Of a stretch of 39,735 nt of DNA, positions 1 through 8,020 are shown in pieces (position 1 is the stretch's first letter; each line of letters begins with the position of its first letter). Location: NCBI GenBank assembly GCA_021323635.1, contig JAJPKQ010000027.1, positions 73,563 to 113,297 of the forward strand, read 5' to 3'. The translations under genes were made by a program, and so were the position numbers. A model generated the notes under the pieces. That model did not search any database, was not told the DNA's origin, and saw only the letters and a list, made by a program, of their open reading frames with translations. This stretch comes from a bacterium. GTDB lineage: Bacteria; Actinomycetota; Thermoleophilia; Solirubrobacterales; Solirubrobacteraceae.

Positions 1-2
1 CG

Positions 3-392
3 CCGGTCCTGATCGACACCTCGGTCCTCGTGGACGCCGAGCGGCGCGGCGACCCGCTGGAGAAGCGCGTCGGCGATGCGGACCGCGCGATCAGCGTGAT
101 CACGGTCAGCGAGCTTCTACACGGCGTGCATAGAGCTGAGTCCGAGGCACGCCGACTGGTGAGGCGGGCATTCGTCGAGCAGCTGCTGGCGAGGCTCGAG
201 CCGGTGCCCGTGAGCACACAGGTTGCGCGCGTTCACGCGGAGATCTGGGCACGCCTCGAAGCCGACGGGCAGATCATCGGCGCACACGATCTCTGGATCG
301 CGGCGACGGCGCTCGGTCACGGTATGGCGCTAGTTACGAGCAACGCGCGCGATTTCGAGCGTGTACCAGGACTCACGATAATCGCGCTCTGA
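3..392 (+). CDS. VapC-type PIN-domain toxin, 5' end cut by window edge
   Basis: The open frame runs from the window edge and begins PVLIDTSVLVDAERRG, the usual first strand of a PIN domain, so the true start codon probably lies only a few bases before position 1; the GTG at 30 would remove the first catalytic Asp. Seen: Asp in LIDTSV, Glu in ITVSELLHG and Asp in GAHDLWIAATAL, followed by TSNARDFERVPGL near the C-terminus. These acidic residues bind Mg2+ in PIN ribonucleases. Known of the family: VapC toxins cleave RNA (often tRNA or rRNA) and are neutralised by a VapB antitoxin encoded just upstream, which would be outside this window. About 130 residues is a normal length. It sits next to transposon debris, as is common for toxin-antitoxin modules. 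Confidence 0.85.
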   Translation, partial: PVLIDTSVLVDAERRGDPLEKRVGDADRAISVITVSELLHGVHRAESEARRLVRRAFVEQLLARLEPVPVSTQVARVHAEIWARLEADGQIIGAHDLWIAATALGHGMALVTSNARDFERVPGLTIIAL

Positions 393-720
393 TCGCATCG
401 CGGAAATCGACTTGTCTTTCGGAGCACAAATCGCCGAATCGTGTACTTCTGAGACCCACTCGCGCGCCCCCACTCGTCGCTTGGACGTGCCGTCTGAGTA
501 GCGTGATCCTCCCAAGGACGAGTTCCGCGCCCGACCGGTCGAGCCGAGGTCGTATCGACGAAGCTTGCGTCCATGGAGCCCACCCGATCCGACCGCCAGA
601 CCCTGTGGAGCGTCGGCTCTCCGGCGCATGAGGCGGGATCGGCCGGCACCCGATGGATGTGCGGGGACCGGGCGTCAGGAATCCCTGGCGCCGACACCCC
701 AGCTGTGGGCGGTGCCGACG
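393..720. other. gene-free stretch before the IS110 fragment
   Basis: I see no convincing gene here; the reading frames lack recognisable protein motifs. The right-hand part (about 560-720) directly precedes an IS110-type transposase start, so it could be the left non-coding end of that element. It has local hairpin potential, for example GGAG/CTCC around 604-618 and CACC/GGTG around 696-714. IS110-family elements carry a structured RNA in this position, but no specific match can be claimed by eye. Confidence 0.3.
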
Positions 721-813
721 ATGTCGGAGAGCATGGCCCTCGTCGGGCTCGATGTCCATCACTCCCAAACCGTCACCGCGGTGCTCGACCCCTCAACCGG
801 CGAGTTGTCCGTA
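721..813 (+). pseudogene. IS110-family transposase, N-terminal stub
   Basis: From the ATG at 721 the frame reads MSESMALVGLDVHHSQTVTA and continues VLDPSTGELSV. This is the characteristic start of IS110/IS1111 transposases, a DEDD RuvC-like fold whose first Asp is in the GLDVH motif. Homology stops after about 31 residues; the frame then runs through unrelated sequence to a stop near 910. Full-length family members are about 350-400 residues, so this is a remnant without the catalytic core or the C-terminal serine domain. The next recognisable sequence is a different transposase starting near 968, so this fragment was probably cut by a later insertion or deletion. Confidence 0.6.
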
Positions 814-967
814 AACCCGAATTCCGCACGGCGTAGGCCGATGTCTGGCCCCGGCGCCCTGAATCGCCCGCATTCATTGGGCTCGTGCTCTCCGCAGCCC
901 GCAATGCGGTAAGCACACGCTTTCGGGAATTGCGCTTTTATCCATCCTGTGCGAGGGCTCGTATGCA

Positions 968-1882
968 GGCGGGGCGTACCTGCGAACGACAGCCCGGCGG
1001 ATGAAGAGCGGCGAGGTGGTGCGCTATCTGGCCCCGGCGCACAACGAGCGCAACGAGCGCGGAGCTCCGGTCGCCCGCGTGATCCACAACTTCGGCCGCG
1101 AGGATGCCCCTGACCGCGATGCCCTGCTTGGTCTGGTGGCCTCGATCCAGCGCTTCCTCGGGGGCGAGGACGGCCTGCGGGCCGCCACGACTAGCGGCTT
1201 CGACTTCCTCGGCGCGCCGGAGTCAGGCGGCCCGCACGTCGTGGGGGGCCTGTGGCAAGAGCTCGGCATCGGCGAGGCGATCGCGCGCGTGGCAGGCGCG
1301 GGGCGCTCTGGGGTCGAGCGGGCAATCTTCACGATGGTCTGTCAGCGCTGCCCCGAGCCAGCGTACAAGCTGGAGGCCGCGCGCTGGGCGGGTCGCGACG
1401 TCGTGATCGACGGCATCGAGGGCGTCAGCGACGATCAGCTCCACCGCGCGACGGACTTCCTCTTCTGCTGCGTAGAGCGCGTGCAGGAGTCGGTGTTGTT
1501 CAGCGTGCCCTCCGTCTTGAACCTCGAGGTCGATGTGATCTTCTTCGACACCGCCTCGACCAGCTGGGCGAGTGACCCCGCCGAGGAGCCCGCGGCAGAC
1601 GGGAACGAGGCGAAGGAGGAGGGCGCCGCCCGCGAGGATGCTGGGCCACTGCGCCGCCTCGGTCACTCCAGGGACCACCGCCCGGACCGCCCGCCGGTCG
1701 TGATCGGCCTCGCGGCCACGAGGGAGGGGGTTTCCGTGCGCTGCTGGGTCTGGCCGCAGAACACCAACGACCAGTCGGTGATCGAGGAGGTGAAGGCCAA
1801 CCTGAGCGGCTGGCGCCTTGGCCACGCGATCTACATGGTTGACTCGGGCTTCTCCGGCCAGGCGAGCGTGCGCCATCTGCGC
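968..1882 (+). pseudogene. IS1634/IS4-type DDE transposase, 3'-truncated
   Basis: The frame carries family landmarks in order: AGGAYLRTTARRMKSGEVV, AHNERNERGAPVARVIHNFG, a middle region with LNLEVDVIFFDTAS (first catalytic Asp), then GHSRDHRPDRPPVVIGLAA, VSVRCWVWPQNTNDQ and YMVDSGFS (second Asp; Ser replaces the Arg of the usual DRGF). Homology ends abruptly after SVRHLR near 1880. The C-terminal part, with the catalytic Glu and roughly 200 residues, is missing and is replaced by histidine-kinase sequence in another frame. The first good ATG is at 1001, but conserved residues continue upstream in frame to about 968, so the 5' end is also unclear. An open frame goes on to 2278 but that tail is not transposase. 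The element is non-functional. Confidence 0.75.
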
Positions 1883-1890
1883 TGTGCGGC

Positions 1891-2654
1891 CCGCGCGACG
1901 AGCTGCGCGAGCTCGGCGGCACGTTCGACCAGCTGCTCGAGCACCGCAGCGCTCTTGCGCCGCCCAGCGGCAGTTCGTCGCGAACGCCTCGCGCGAGCCG
2001 CGCGCAACGTGCGAGCGGGTGCTGGTGATCGGCGAGCAGCAGGAGCGCATGATCGAGGCGCTGTCGGTGCTCGCGCGCTCCAAGCGAGGTCTCGAGAGCC
2101 GCGTTCTCTTCGACCTACGCGCCCCGGTCGCCGACGTGCTCGCGGCGCGGGGCACCGAGATCGCCAGGCGGCGCTTGAAGCTCGAGAGCAACCTCGAGAG
2201 CGGCCTCGTCTGAGGCGACCGGCGTCCCGTGGAGCGGCTCGCCGCAAATCTCGTCGAAGACGCGATCCGCCACAATGACTGGGCCGCTGGCTGGATCCGG
2301 GTGACGACCGCGCTCGACGCCGCAGAGGCATGGCTGTCGATCTCGAACGGCGGCCCGTGCATACCGCAGGCCCTCTACGAGCAGCTCTTCGAGCCGGCCC
2401 GACGGTTCGGGCCCGAGCGCAGCGCCGGCGCGGGTGGGCACGGTCTCGACCCCTCGATCGTCACCGCGATCGCGGCCGCCCACGGCGCGAAGCTGACCGC
2501 GCAGGCCCGCGACTGCGGTGGCTTGCGGATCGACGTGCGCTTCGCGACGCCGCCTCCGATCGGCCGCGGCGGGCTGGCCGGCGCGCCAAAGGCGGCGATG
2601 TCGGAAGAGCCCGTGCCCGGCCGTGTGCCTGCGGGTGCCGGCGCGGAGCGCTAG
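1891..2654 (+). pseudogene. sensor histidine kinase pseudogene (HAMP-HisKA-HATPase remnant)
   Basis: Three pieces in two frames together form the cytoplasmic part of a sensor kinase. A HAMP-like end, DELRELGGTFDQLLEH, runs from about 1897. After a frameshift near 1955-1961 comes AQRQFVANASREP, the H-box context, directly followed by RATCERVLVIGEQQERMIEA and LARSKRGLESRVLFDLRAPV. The ATPase domain has RLAANLVEDAIRHN (N box), LSISNGGPCIP and a damaged GHGLDPSIV where GHGLGLSIV is expected. Lesions: 5' end lost at the transposon junction, a frameshift, loss of the phospho-accepting His (SREP instead of SHEL) with an apparent deletion after it, an in-frame TGA at 2211-2213, and a broken G2 box. 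The frame after the TGA continues from GDRRPVERLAANLV to a stop at 2652-2654. No response-regulator gene is nearby. Confidence 0.8.
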
Positions 2655-3147
2655 CGACCGAGCGCGCGGCGCCCGGGCAGGCGCAGGCGGCAGCGGCGGC
2701 GGCGAGTCTTCACTCAGCACGCCGGCGATGCCACTGCGATTCCACGGGCGGCAGCGGCTGCCCGAGATGCGGGTGCCCGGGGTGCTACCAGAAGAGGAAC
2801 GAGACGTACAGGGCGACCCCGACGACCGCCCTCGGCGTGCCGGCCAGCGGCGAGAGCGCCAGCTTGGCGGCGAAGACCAGCGGGGTGATGAGCGCGAACG
2901 CAACCAGCGCCCGAAGGAGCATTCCGCGGATGCTGTTTTCAAGCCAAGTCCCGATGAGACAGACACCACCCCGCGCACAGCCTCGGACCAGAGCGCGACC
3001 GCGCCGGCCGCGGGCGGGAACCGCGCCCGCCGGCCCCATGGTGCGGCTCAACGGAGGCCACACTCGGCTCTGCGTGATCCCGATTCAGCGAGCTCACGTG
3101 TCGATCGCACGTGCACGCCACGCGCCGAGCGCGAGGAGCAGCGGGCG
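2655..3147. other. region with no clear gene
   Basis: Between the kinase remnant and the pentapeptide-repeat gene I see no recognisable gene, RNA or mobile-element end. The one candidate is a short minus-strand frame encoding hydrophobic segments, listed separately with low confidence. Confidence 0.4.
2785..2922 (-). CDS. possible small two-segment membrane protein (weak)
   Basis: A minus-strand frame reads MLLRALVAFALITPLVFAAK, then LALSPLAGTPRAVVGVALYV and ends SFLFW. This predicts two short hydrophobic helices joined by a Pro/Gly turn in 45 residues. The frame is open further upstream, to 3063, but that extension is Arg/Gly-rich and looks non-coding. I do not recognise a family. It could equally be the tail of a decayed membrane gene, because the neighbourhood is full of pseudogenes. 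The two hydrophobic segments with charged ends are the only support. Confidence 0.25.
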   Translation of the reverse strand: MLLRALVAFALITPLVFAAKLALSPLAGTPRAVVGVALYVSFLFW

Positions 3148-5460
3148 TCAACCGATCGCGTGTTCGGTGTCCGACACTTCCCCACCCGATTCGATGGCAG
3201 GCATGTTCGGCGGGTCAACTGGATTGCCGGTGAACTGGCACTGCTCGTAGGCTGATGCCGGGGACTCGTTAGCGTAGTACATCGGGCAAAGCATCTCACG
3301 CGCGTATTCCGCTCCCCTGTTCTTGGATCCCCACCAGGTGTACAGCTCCCGTTCCCATTCGATCAGCCATTCTTCGATCGGGTTGTACGCATAGGAATGC
3401 TGCGAGCCTTCGGTACCGTAGGAAAGGTAGGGTGTGGCCCACACCAAAAGAGGCAATCCTCCAAGTTCAGTGTCGCGGCGCAGTGTGAGTGCTTCGGCGA
3501 TGGCATGCTGCACGTGCGACGCGGTCGATGTTGAGGGAGGAGCGAGCACTTCCCACAGGAAGCTACCGGTTTTCACCGAAAGCTCTTTTACCACCGGCAC
3601 GATTTCGGTCGAGAGCCTCCCCAGCGTCGGCGAGCTCTCCACGATCTCTTTCAGGCTGCTAGGCGTCCCGTCGAAAAGCGCCCAGTTGATCGCCTTCAGG
3701 GCGGTTGCCCCGGCGCTCTCGGTCGCGTCCTCGGTTAGCCCCCGTATGGCGGCCTCTATCACCGGTGACGCCGAGACGATGCCGAAGTCAAAGCCCGCGA
3801 GGCTGGTCGCGATGCCGGCAAGCAGTTCTTGGAAGAGCTTCGCAAGGTATTCGCAGTCGTTGCTGTCGACGGCCTTGTTGGGAAGGGTCGTCTTGCACGT
3901 CCAGCCCGCCTGATCGATGTTGAGGCTGTTCAGCTCCCCGCTGAACCCGCCGCCCGGCGCTTCCTTGTAGTAGGCGCCAATCAGGGCATTTGTAAAGTCA
4001 GCTTCGTCGAACTGTGCGCTCAAAATGAACGATCCCACGAGATCGGCGCCGCGTAGCGATGTCCGCGGGAACTGCGTACCTTCCATGATCGCGCCCTGGA
4101 GGTTGCTTTCTTGCATGTTTGCCCCCCAGAGGTTCGCCTCGGAGAGGTTAGCGTTCCTCAGGTTGGCGCCCCTCAGATTCGTGAACTCAAACTGAGCGCC
4201 TCTCAGATCGGCACCTTCCAAGTCGGCACCTTCGAGATTGGCGTAGTTGAAGATGATGCCCGTGTCGGTTTCGAGCTTGAGGCCGCCGGTCGTGTGCGCC
4301 AGGTCAGCGTGCGACAGGTTGGCTTCGTCGAACTGGGCCACCGCCAAAAAGCTGCCTTCCAGGTTTGCGCCTTCCAGGTCGGCCCTGTCGAAGTCCGTCG
4401 CGTAGAAGTCGCTTTCAGGCACCTGAACGCCCGGGAATCTCGCGCTGACCAGGTCCAATCCGACGCAGTCCGCTCCGGCGCCCGGCCTGCACCCAGCCGC
4501 CGCCACACGGGCTCCGCGGCGGGGTTTGGCCAGGCTCGGACCTGCGTGCGGGAGCCGGCGGCGCGTCTTCACCCCTACGATCTTGCCGTGTGGCTTTGGC
4601 AGCGAGTGCGGTGGCCGGAGGCGGTAGATCGATCTGATGCCGAGCCTCGAGCAGTCGCGATCCAGCGGCGTGCCGGAGGCGGAGATCGTCTCGCAAAGCG
4701 TGCGCGCCGAGCGTGTCTGGCGCGCGGAAATCGCGGCGCCTTCAAGCGTCGCCCGCAGCAGGTCGGCGCCGCGCAGGCGCGCGCCACGCAGGTCGGCGCC
4801 GCGCAGGCGCGCTTCCTGCAGATCTGCGTCGCGAAGGTCCGCGCCACGCAGGTCTGCATGGTGCAGGTCGGCCTTGCTCAGATCGGCGCGCTGCAGGTCA
4901 GCGCCGCGGAGGTCGGCATCCTGAAGCACGGCGTGTTCGAGGTGCGCGCCAACGAGCTTCGCGTTGCGAAGCTCGGCTCCCGTCGCGATCAGACGGTCGA
5001 GCTTCGCGCGCGACAAATCGACTCTGCGAAGATCGGCAAGCGACAGCACGGTCGCCGCGTGTGGCGTCGTCGCGATGGCGTTTGCTCCCGCCAGACGCGT
5101 CCCTGCCAGATGCGAGCCGGTCAGGTTCGCGCCGGCGAGCAGCGCGCCGCGCAGATCGGCGTTGGCCAGCAGCGCGTGCGGGAGCTCTGCCCCGCGCAGA
5201 TCCGCTTTCACGCAGTGAGAGCGTGCGTGCAGCGCGCAGCTGCCCACGCGGACTGGCTCGGGCCGGCCGGGAGCCAGCCGGCCGACCGCGTGTCGCCCTG
5301 CTGCGTCCACCGTCGCAGCAATCGTCGCGAAAATGGCGGCCAGGCCGAATGCGAATCCGGCCAAGAGCGCCCCGGCGGCGGTGAGTCGACGGCGTACGCC
5401 TCCGCCGGTTGCACCGCGCGAGCTTGAGCTTGCATGTTCGGAGATCGATTGGCGGTTCAT
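3148..5460 (-). CDS. membrane-anchored pentapeptide-repeat protein with unique C-terminal domain
   Basis: The 770-residue product has a short Ser-rich cytoplasmic tail, one membrane segment (about residues 26-51, LTAAGALLAGFAFGLAAIFA), then two blocks of A(D/N)LxX pentapeptide repeats at about 83-242 and 335-505, such as DLRGADLQRADLSKADL and NLEGADLEGADLRGAQ. Each block should fold as a right-handed quadrilateral beta-helix. A Pro/Arg-rich linker with several Cys separates them. The last ~265 residues (from about AGIATSLAGFDFG) contain no repeats and match nothing I recognise; they are Trp/Tyr/Glu-rich near the end. I prefer the ATG at 5458-5460 because a G-rich run (GGGGGTG) lies just upstream; a GTG at 5550 in the same frame would add 30 acidic residues. 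The topology suggests an extracytoplasmic beta-helix. Function unknown; pentapeptide proteins range from gyrase mimics to structural scaffolds. Confidence 0.85.
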   Translation of the reverse strand: MNRQSISEHASSSSRGATGGGVRRRLTAAGALLAGFAFGLAAIFATIAATVDAAGRHAVGRLAPGRPEPVRVGSCALHARSHCVKADLRGAELPHALLANADLRGALLAGANLTGSHLAGTRLAGANAIATTPHAATVLSLADLRRVDLSRAKLDRLIATGAELRNAKLVGAHLEHAVLQDADLRGADLQRADLSKADLHHADLRGADLRDADLQEARLRGADLRGARLRGADLLRATLEGAAISARQTRSARTLCETISASGTPLDRDCSRLGIRSIYRLRPPHSLPKPHGKIVGVKTRRRLPHAGPSLAKPRRGARVAAAGCRPGAGADCVGLDLVSARFPGVQVPESDFYATDFDRADLEGANLEGSFLAVAQFDEANLSHADLAHTTGGLKLETDTGIIFNYANLEGADLEGADLRGAQFEFTNLRGANLRNANLSEANLWGANMQESNLQGAIMEGTQFPRTSLRGADLVGSFILSAQFDEADFTNALIGAYYKEAPGGGFSGELNSLNIDQAGWTCKTTLPNKAVDSNDCEYLAKLFQELLAGIATSLAGFDFGIVSASPVIEAAIRGLTEDATESAGATALKAINWALFDGTPSSLKEIVESSPTLGRLSTEIVPVVKELSVKTGSFLWEVLAPPSTSTASHVQHAIAEALTLRRDTELGGLPLLVWATPYLSYGTEGSQHSYAYNPIEEWLIEWERELYTWWGSKNRGAEYAREMLCPMYYANESPASAYEQCQFTGNPVDPPNMPAIESGGEVSDTEHAIG

Positions 5461-5599
5461 CGACACCCCCACTTCGTTGTTGCCTTCATCTGACGCATCG
5501 AACACATCACCATCCGTATCGGCAATGCTCAGTCTGAGTTGAGCCTCCACGATCGCATCGATTCGACGACCGCCGCCTGGTCTCCGTTTTCAACCTCGA

Positions 5600-6808
5600 T
5601 CAAGTCAAGTAACGGTCGAGCCAGTCGAAGATGCGGGTCTCGCGGACAGCGCAGGCCAACGGCTCGCAGTGTCGAGCGGCGCCCTCTGCGGCGCTGAACT
5701 TCGCGAGCTCCCGCGGCCCGGACAGGCGCTCGTAGAGCTCTCGCGCCTGCCCCGGCCAGAACTGCTCCTCCTCGGGATCGGTGATCAGCAACGGCGTGTT
5801 GATGTTGCTCGTCTCATCGCCGAGTCGATAGCGAGCGACCGCCCGGTAAAGGTCGTAGCGGGAGTCGCCCGCGACGCCGTAGGGCTCGCCGCGGAAGTCG
5901 AGCGCGGCGCGCGTGGCAGGGGAGACGCGCTCGGTCAACCGCATGATCCGGTCGAACGCCCGCTGCCTTCCTTCTCGCAACTGCTTGCGCATGAACTCGG
6001 GCAGCGGCTTGATCCACGACGCGAGAACGTCGACGACCCCCGGGTCGGCGACCGCGGCGGCGAAGCGATGCTCGAAGCACAGCGCCCGTGGAACCCAGTA
6101 GCCGCCCTGGCTGATGCCGATCACAGCGACACGCTCCCCGTCGACGTCCCCGCGCGCGAGCATCGCATCGAGGACGGGGGTCAGCACGGCCTCCCAGTCG
6201 GGGCGGAAGGGGACGTTGTGCTCGAAGAGCATCGACTGCTGTCCGGGGCCGTCAAAGGTCATCCAGTGATACCCGCGTTCCGCTGCCGCCGCGCCTCCCT
6301 GGACCCACATCTGCGCGGTTGCGCCGTCGCTGCCGTTGTTGAGCACGACCAGCGGGCGGCGCTCTCCGGGGGCTGCGTCGGGCGCCCGGAAGAACCAGCC
6401 CGGCAGCGGCGTGTCCCGGTAGGGGATGCTCACTCGCTCGCCGGGCGTCGCAAAGAGCTCGACGGCACGCTCCCAACAGTCACGCTGACTGCGCCACAGC
6501 TTCTCCCGTGTGTCCATTTGGCCGCTCGCGGTGATGGTGTAGAGCGCCGTCGCGTAGTAGCTGGCCGCCCGCTGATAGTGAGAGCGAGCGCTTGCGCGCC
6601 GTCCCTGCGCACAGGCCGCCTCCGCAGACGCGTGGACACGCTCGGCTGTGGCGGACCACTCTCTCACCCACGAGTCCGCATCGCCGTCCTTGATGCGCCC
6701 TGCCGTCGCAAGCGCCTCACCGGCATCCGCCGCCTCCCGGTAGACGGACCCGAGGACGATCTCAAGCCCAAACTGGAAGTCGTCGTTCTTGAAGAACCTC
6801 TGCATCAC
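5600..6808 (-). CDS. alpha/beta hydrolase, FrsA/DUF1100-like, with helical N-terminal domain
   Basis: 402 residues in two parts. Residues 1-125 are helical (ASARSHYQRAASYYATALYT region) and resemble the cap/N-terminal domain of 2,6-dihydroxypseudooxynicotine hydrolase-type enzymes. Residues ~126-402 are an alpha/beta hydrolase: oxyanion strand LVVLNNGSDG (about 153-162), DGPGQQ (about 186-191), nucleophile elbow VIGISQGGYW with Ser233, acid in LLITDPEEEQFWPG near 345 and catalytic His in GAARHCEP near 380. Members cleave C-C or ester bonds in small molecules, but the substrate cannot be told from sequence. No signal peptide, so cytoplasmic. The start is a double ATG (6808/6805). Its minus-strand upstream neighbour is a second, unrelated alpha/beta hydrolase. 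Confidence 0.85.
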   Translation of the reverse strand: MMQRFFKNDDFQFGLEIVLGSVYREAADAGEALATAGRIKDGDADSWVREWSATAERVHASAEAACAQGRRASARSHYQRAASYYATALYTITASGQMDTREKLWRSQRDCWERAVELFATPGERVSIPYRDTPLPGWFFRAPDAAPGERRPLVVLNNGSDGATAQMWVQGGAAAAERGYHWMTFDGPGQQSMLFEHNVPFRPDWEAVLTPVLDAMLARGDVDGERVAVIGISQGGYWVPRALCFEHRFAAAVADPGVVDVLASWIKPLPEFMRKQLREGRQRAFDRIMRLTERVSPATRAALDFRGEPYGVAGDSRYDLYRAVARYRLGDETSNINTPLLITDPEEEQFWPGQARELYERLSGPRELAKFSAAEGAARHCEPLACAVRETRIFDWLDRYLT

Positions 6809-6865
6809 CGACCGTGCGCTCGGCGATCGGAGTCATAAACGCTCGAGCGGGAAAAGCGAGGAACC

Positions 6866-7891
6866 TCACGCACGGGCAAAACGAATGACTTCATGCGCAA
6901 ATGCAGCTGCGTCCTGAAAAAGCATGCCGTGTGCGGCACCCGCGTAGATCGTGAGCTTCGAACCGTGGATTTCGTGGTGCAACCGCTTGGCATTTATCGG
7001 CGGCACCCCGTAGTCGAGCGCACCGTTGGTGATGAGCACGGGCATGCGGATCGAGCGCAGCCCGGCCCACGTTCTCCCATACCGCAGGAAAGCGCTCTCT
7101 GCCTGTTGTTGGCGGGCGAGGGTCGTCGTCGATACCTGCTCCTGCGGGATCGACTCATATCCGCGGAGGAAGCGCTCGGTGGCGCGCTTGCCGGCGCGAG
7201 TGGCGGGAAACAACAAGCGCAGCACCACTTCAGGCCCCGCGTTCGGGTTGCTGAGTTCTGCGAGCAGTCCTGCGGGCGGGGGGACCGTATGTTTGCTGCC
7301 TGCATCACCTCCGGTGATGACCAGGCGAGCGAAGGCGTGCGGGTAGAGCTCGGCCATCGTGAGACCGATCTCGCCGCCCATAGACCAGCCCAGCACAGTT
7401 GCCCGTCTCAAGCCGAGCGCTCTGATCAGCCCGACGGTGTCCTTGGCCATGAGCGGGATCGAGAGCGCAACCGAGGGGTTGTCGGTCGAATAGCCGACGC
7501 CCCGATTGTCGAAGATCGTCACGCGAAAGTGACGCGCGAGCGGTCTCAGCAGGTAGGGCATCCACAGGCTCATCGGCGCGGTGTCGCCTGTGATCATCAG
7601 CAGGTCGGGACCATGACCGAACTGCCGGTATGCGAGTCGCACACCGTCCACCGCGACGGCGCGAACAGGCCCCATGAAGGCCCCTGCGCCCGTCAGCTGC
7701 GTCCCCGGAATAGTCATGGGCGGCGTGTTTGCACCGCTCAAGCGCATGCTCGCGTCTCGTCCACGCGCGCCCGCTGCAGGGAAGAACGGGATCAGCGCAG
7801 CAGCGCCGATGAGCAGCGAAGCCAGCCGCGACGTGCGCGTTGTTCGATCGCCGAAGCGGTACCCAGTGCGTCTCCGACTATTGCGTTCCAT
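6866..7891 (-). CDS. secreted or membrane-tethered alpha/beta hydrolase
   Basis: 341 residues. The N-terminus has an Arg-rich stretch then a hydrophobic segment SRLASLLIGAAALIPFFPAA (about 21-40), consistent with a signal peptide or anchor. The hydrolase fold follows: FDNRGVGYS (about 128-135), nucleophile elbow VLGWSMGGE with Ser170, acid in ITNGALDYGVPP (about 290-300) and His in YAGAAHGMLF near 323. The triad is complete. DNRGxGxS plus a GWSMGG elbow is typical of the broad lipase/esterase/haloperoxidase-like alpha/beta hydrolase group; the substrate is not predictable. The ATG at 7891 lies inside the end of a possible 45-residue frame (7878-8015), and a GAAGGAG sequence about 20 bases upstream is the only ribosome-binding candidate. 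Confidence 0.85.
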   Translation of the reverse strand: MERNSRRRTGYRFGDRTTRTSRLASLLIGAAALIPFFPAAGARGRDASMRLSGANTPPMTIPGTQLTGAGAFMGPVRAVAVDGVRLAYRQFGHGPDLLMITGDTAPMSLWMPYLLRPLARHFRVTIFDNRGVGYSTDNPSVALSIPLMAKDTVGLIRALGLRRATVLGWSMGGEIGLTMAELYPHAFARLVITGGDAGSKHTVPPPAGLLAELSNPNAGPEVVLRLLFPATRAGKRATERFLRGYESIPQEQVSTTTLARQQQAESAFLRYGRTWAGLRSIRMPVLITNGALDYGVPPINAKRLHHEIHGSKLTIYAGAAHGMLFQDAAAFAHEVIRFARA

Positions 7892-8015
7892 TCACGTTGC
7901 GCTCGGACGGCTCCTTCGAGTTCGCCTGTGTAATACGGAGACTTTCCCGAGAGTCCTTCCACAGGATCAGCCACCAGACCGGTGTGAATGCGAAGATCCC
8001 CCACTCGGCATCCAT
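7878..8015 (-). CDS. possible 45-residue Trp-rich small protein (weak)
   Basis: The frame begins MDAEWGIFAFTPVWWLILWK and ends with a polar tail, NVNGTQ. One aromatic hydrophobic segment flanked by acidic and basic residues would suit a small single-pass membrane protein. It starts six bases before the end of the HlyIII gene (overlapping its stop region) and its own stop overlaps the start of the downstream hydrolase by 14 bases, as in translational coupling. No Shine-Dalgarno sequence is visible and I do not recognise the family, so chance is a real alternative. Confidence 0.28.
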   Translation of the reverse strand: MDAEWGIFAFTPVWWLILWKDSRESLRITQANSKEPSERNVNGTQ

Positions 8016-8020
8016 ACTGA

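Noticed and set aside
1001-2278. Single 425-codon fused protein
   Set aside because: Only the first ~295 codons are transposase. After 1880 the frame is Arg/Ala-rich and out of frame with the kinase sequence, so the fusion is accidental.
1223-2362. Minus-strand frame of 379 codons
   Set aside because: Antisense to the transposase and kinase remnants, with Arg/Ala/Ser-rich noise and no motifs.
2115-2978. Minus-strand frame of 287 codons
   Set aside because: No domain is visible, while the plus strand clearly encodes kinase ATPase motifs over the same bases.
4111-5427. Long plus-strand frame (438 codons) with regular VGxxQ-type repeats
   Set aside because: It is the antisense shadow of the pentapeptide repeats; the repeated codons keep the opposite strand open. 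The minus-strand product has the proper repeat consensus and a membrane anchor.
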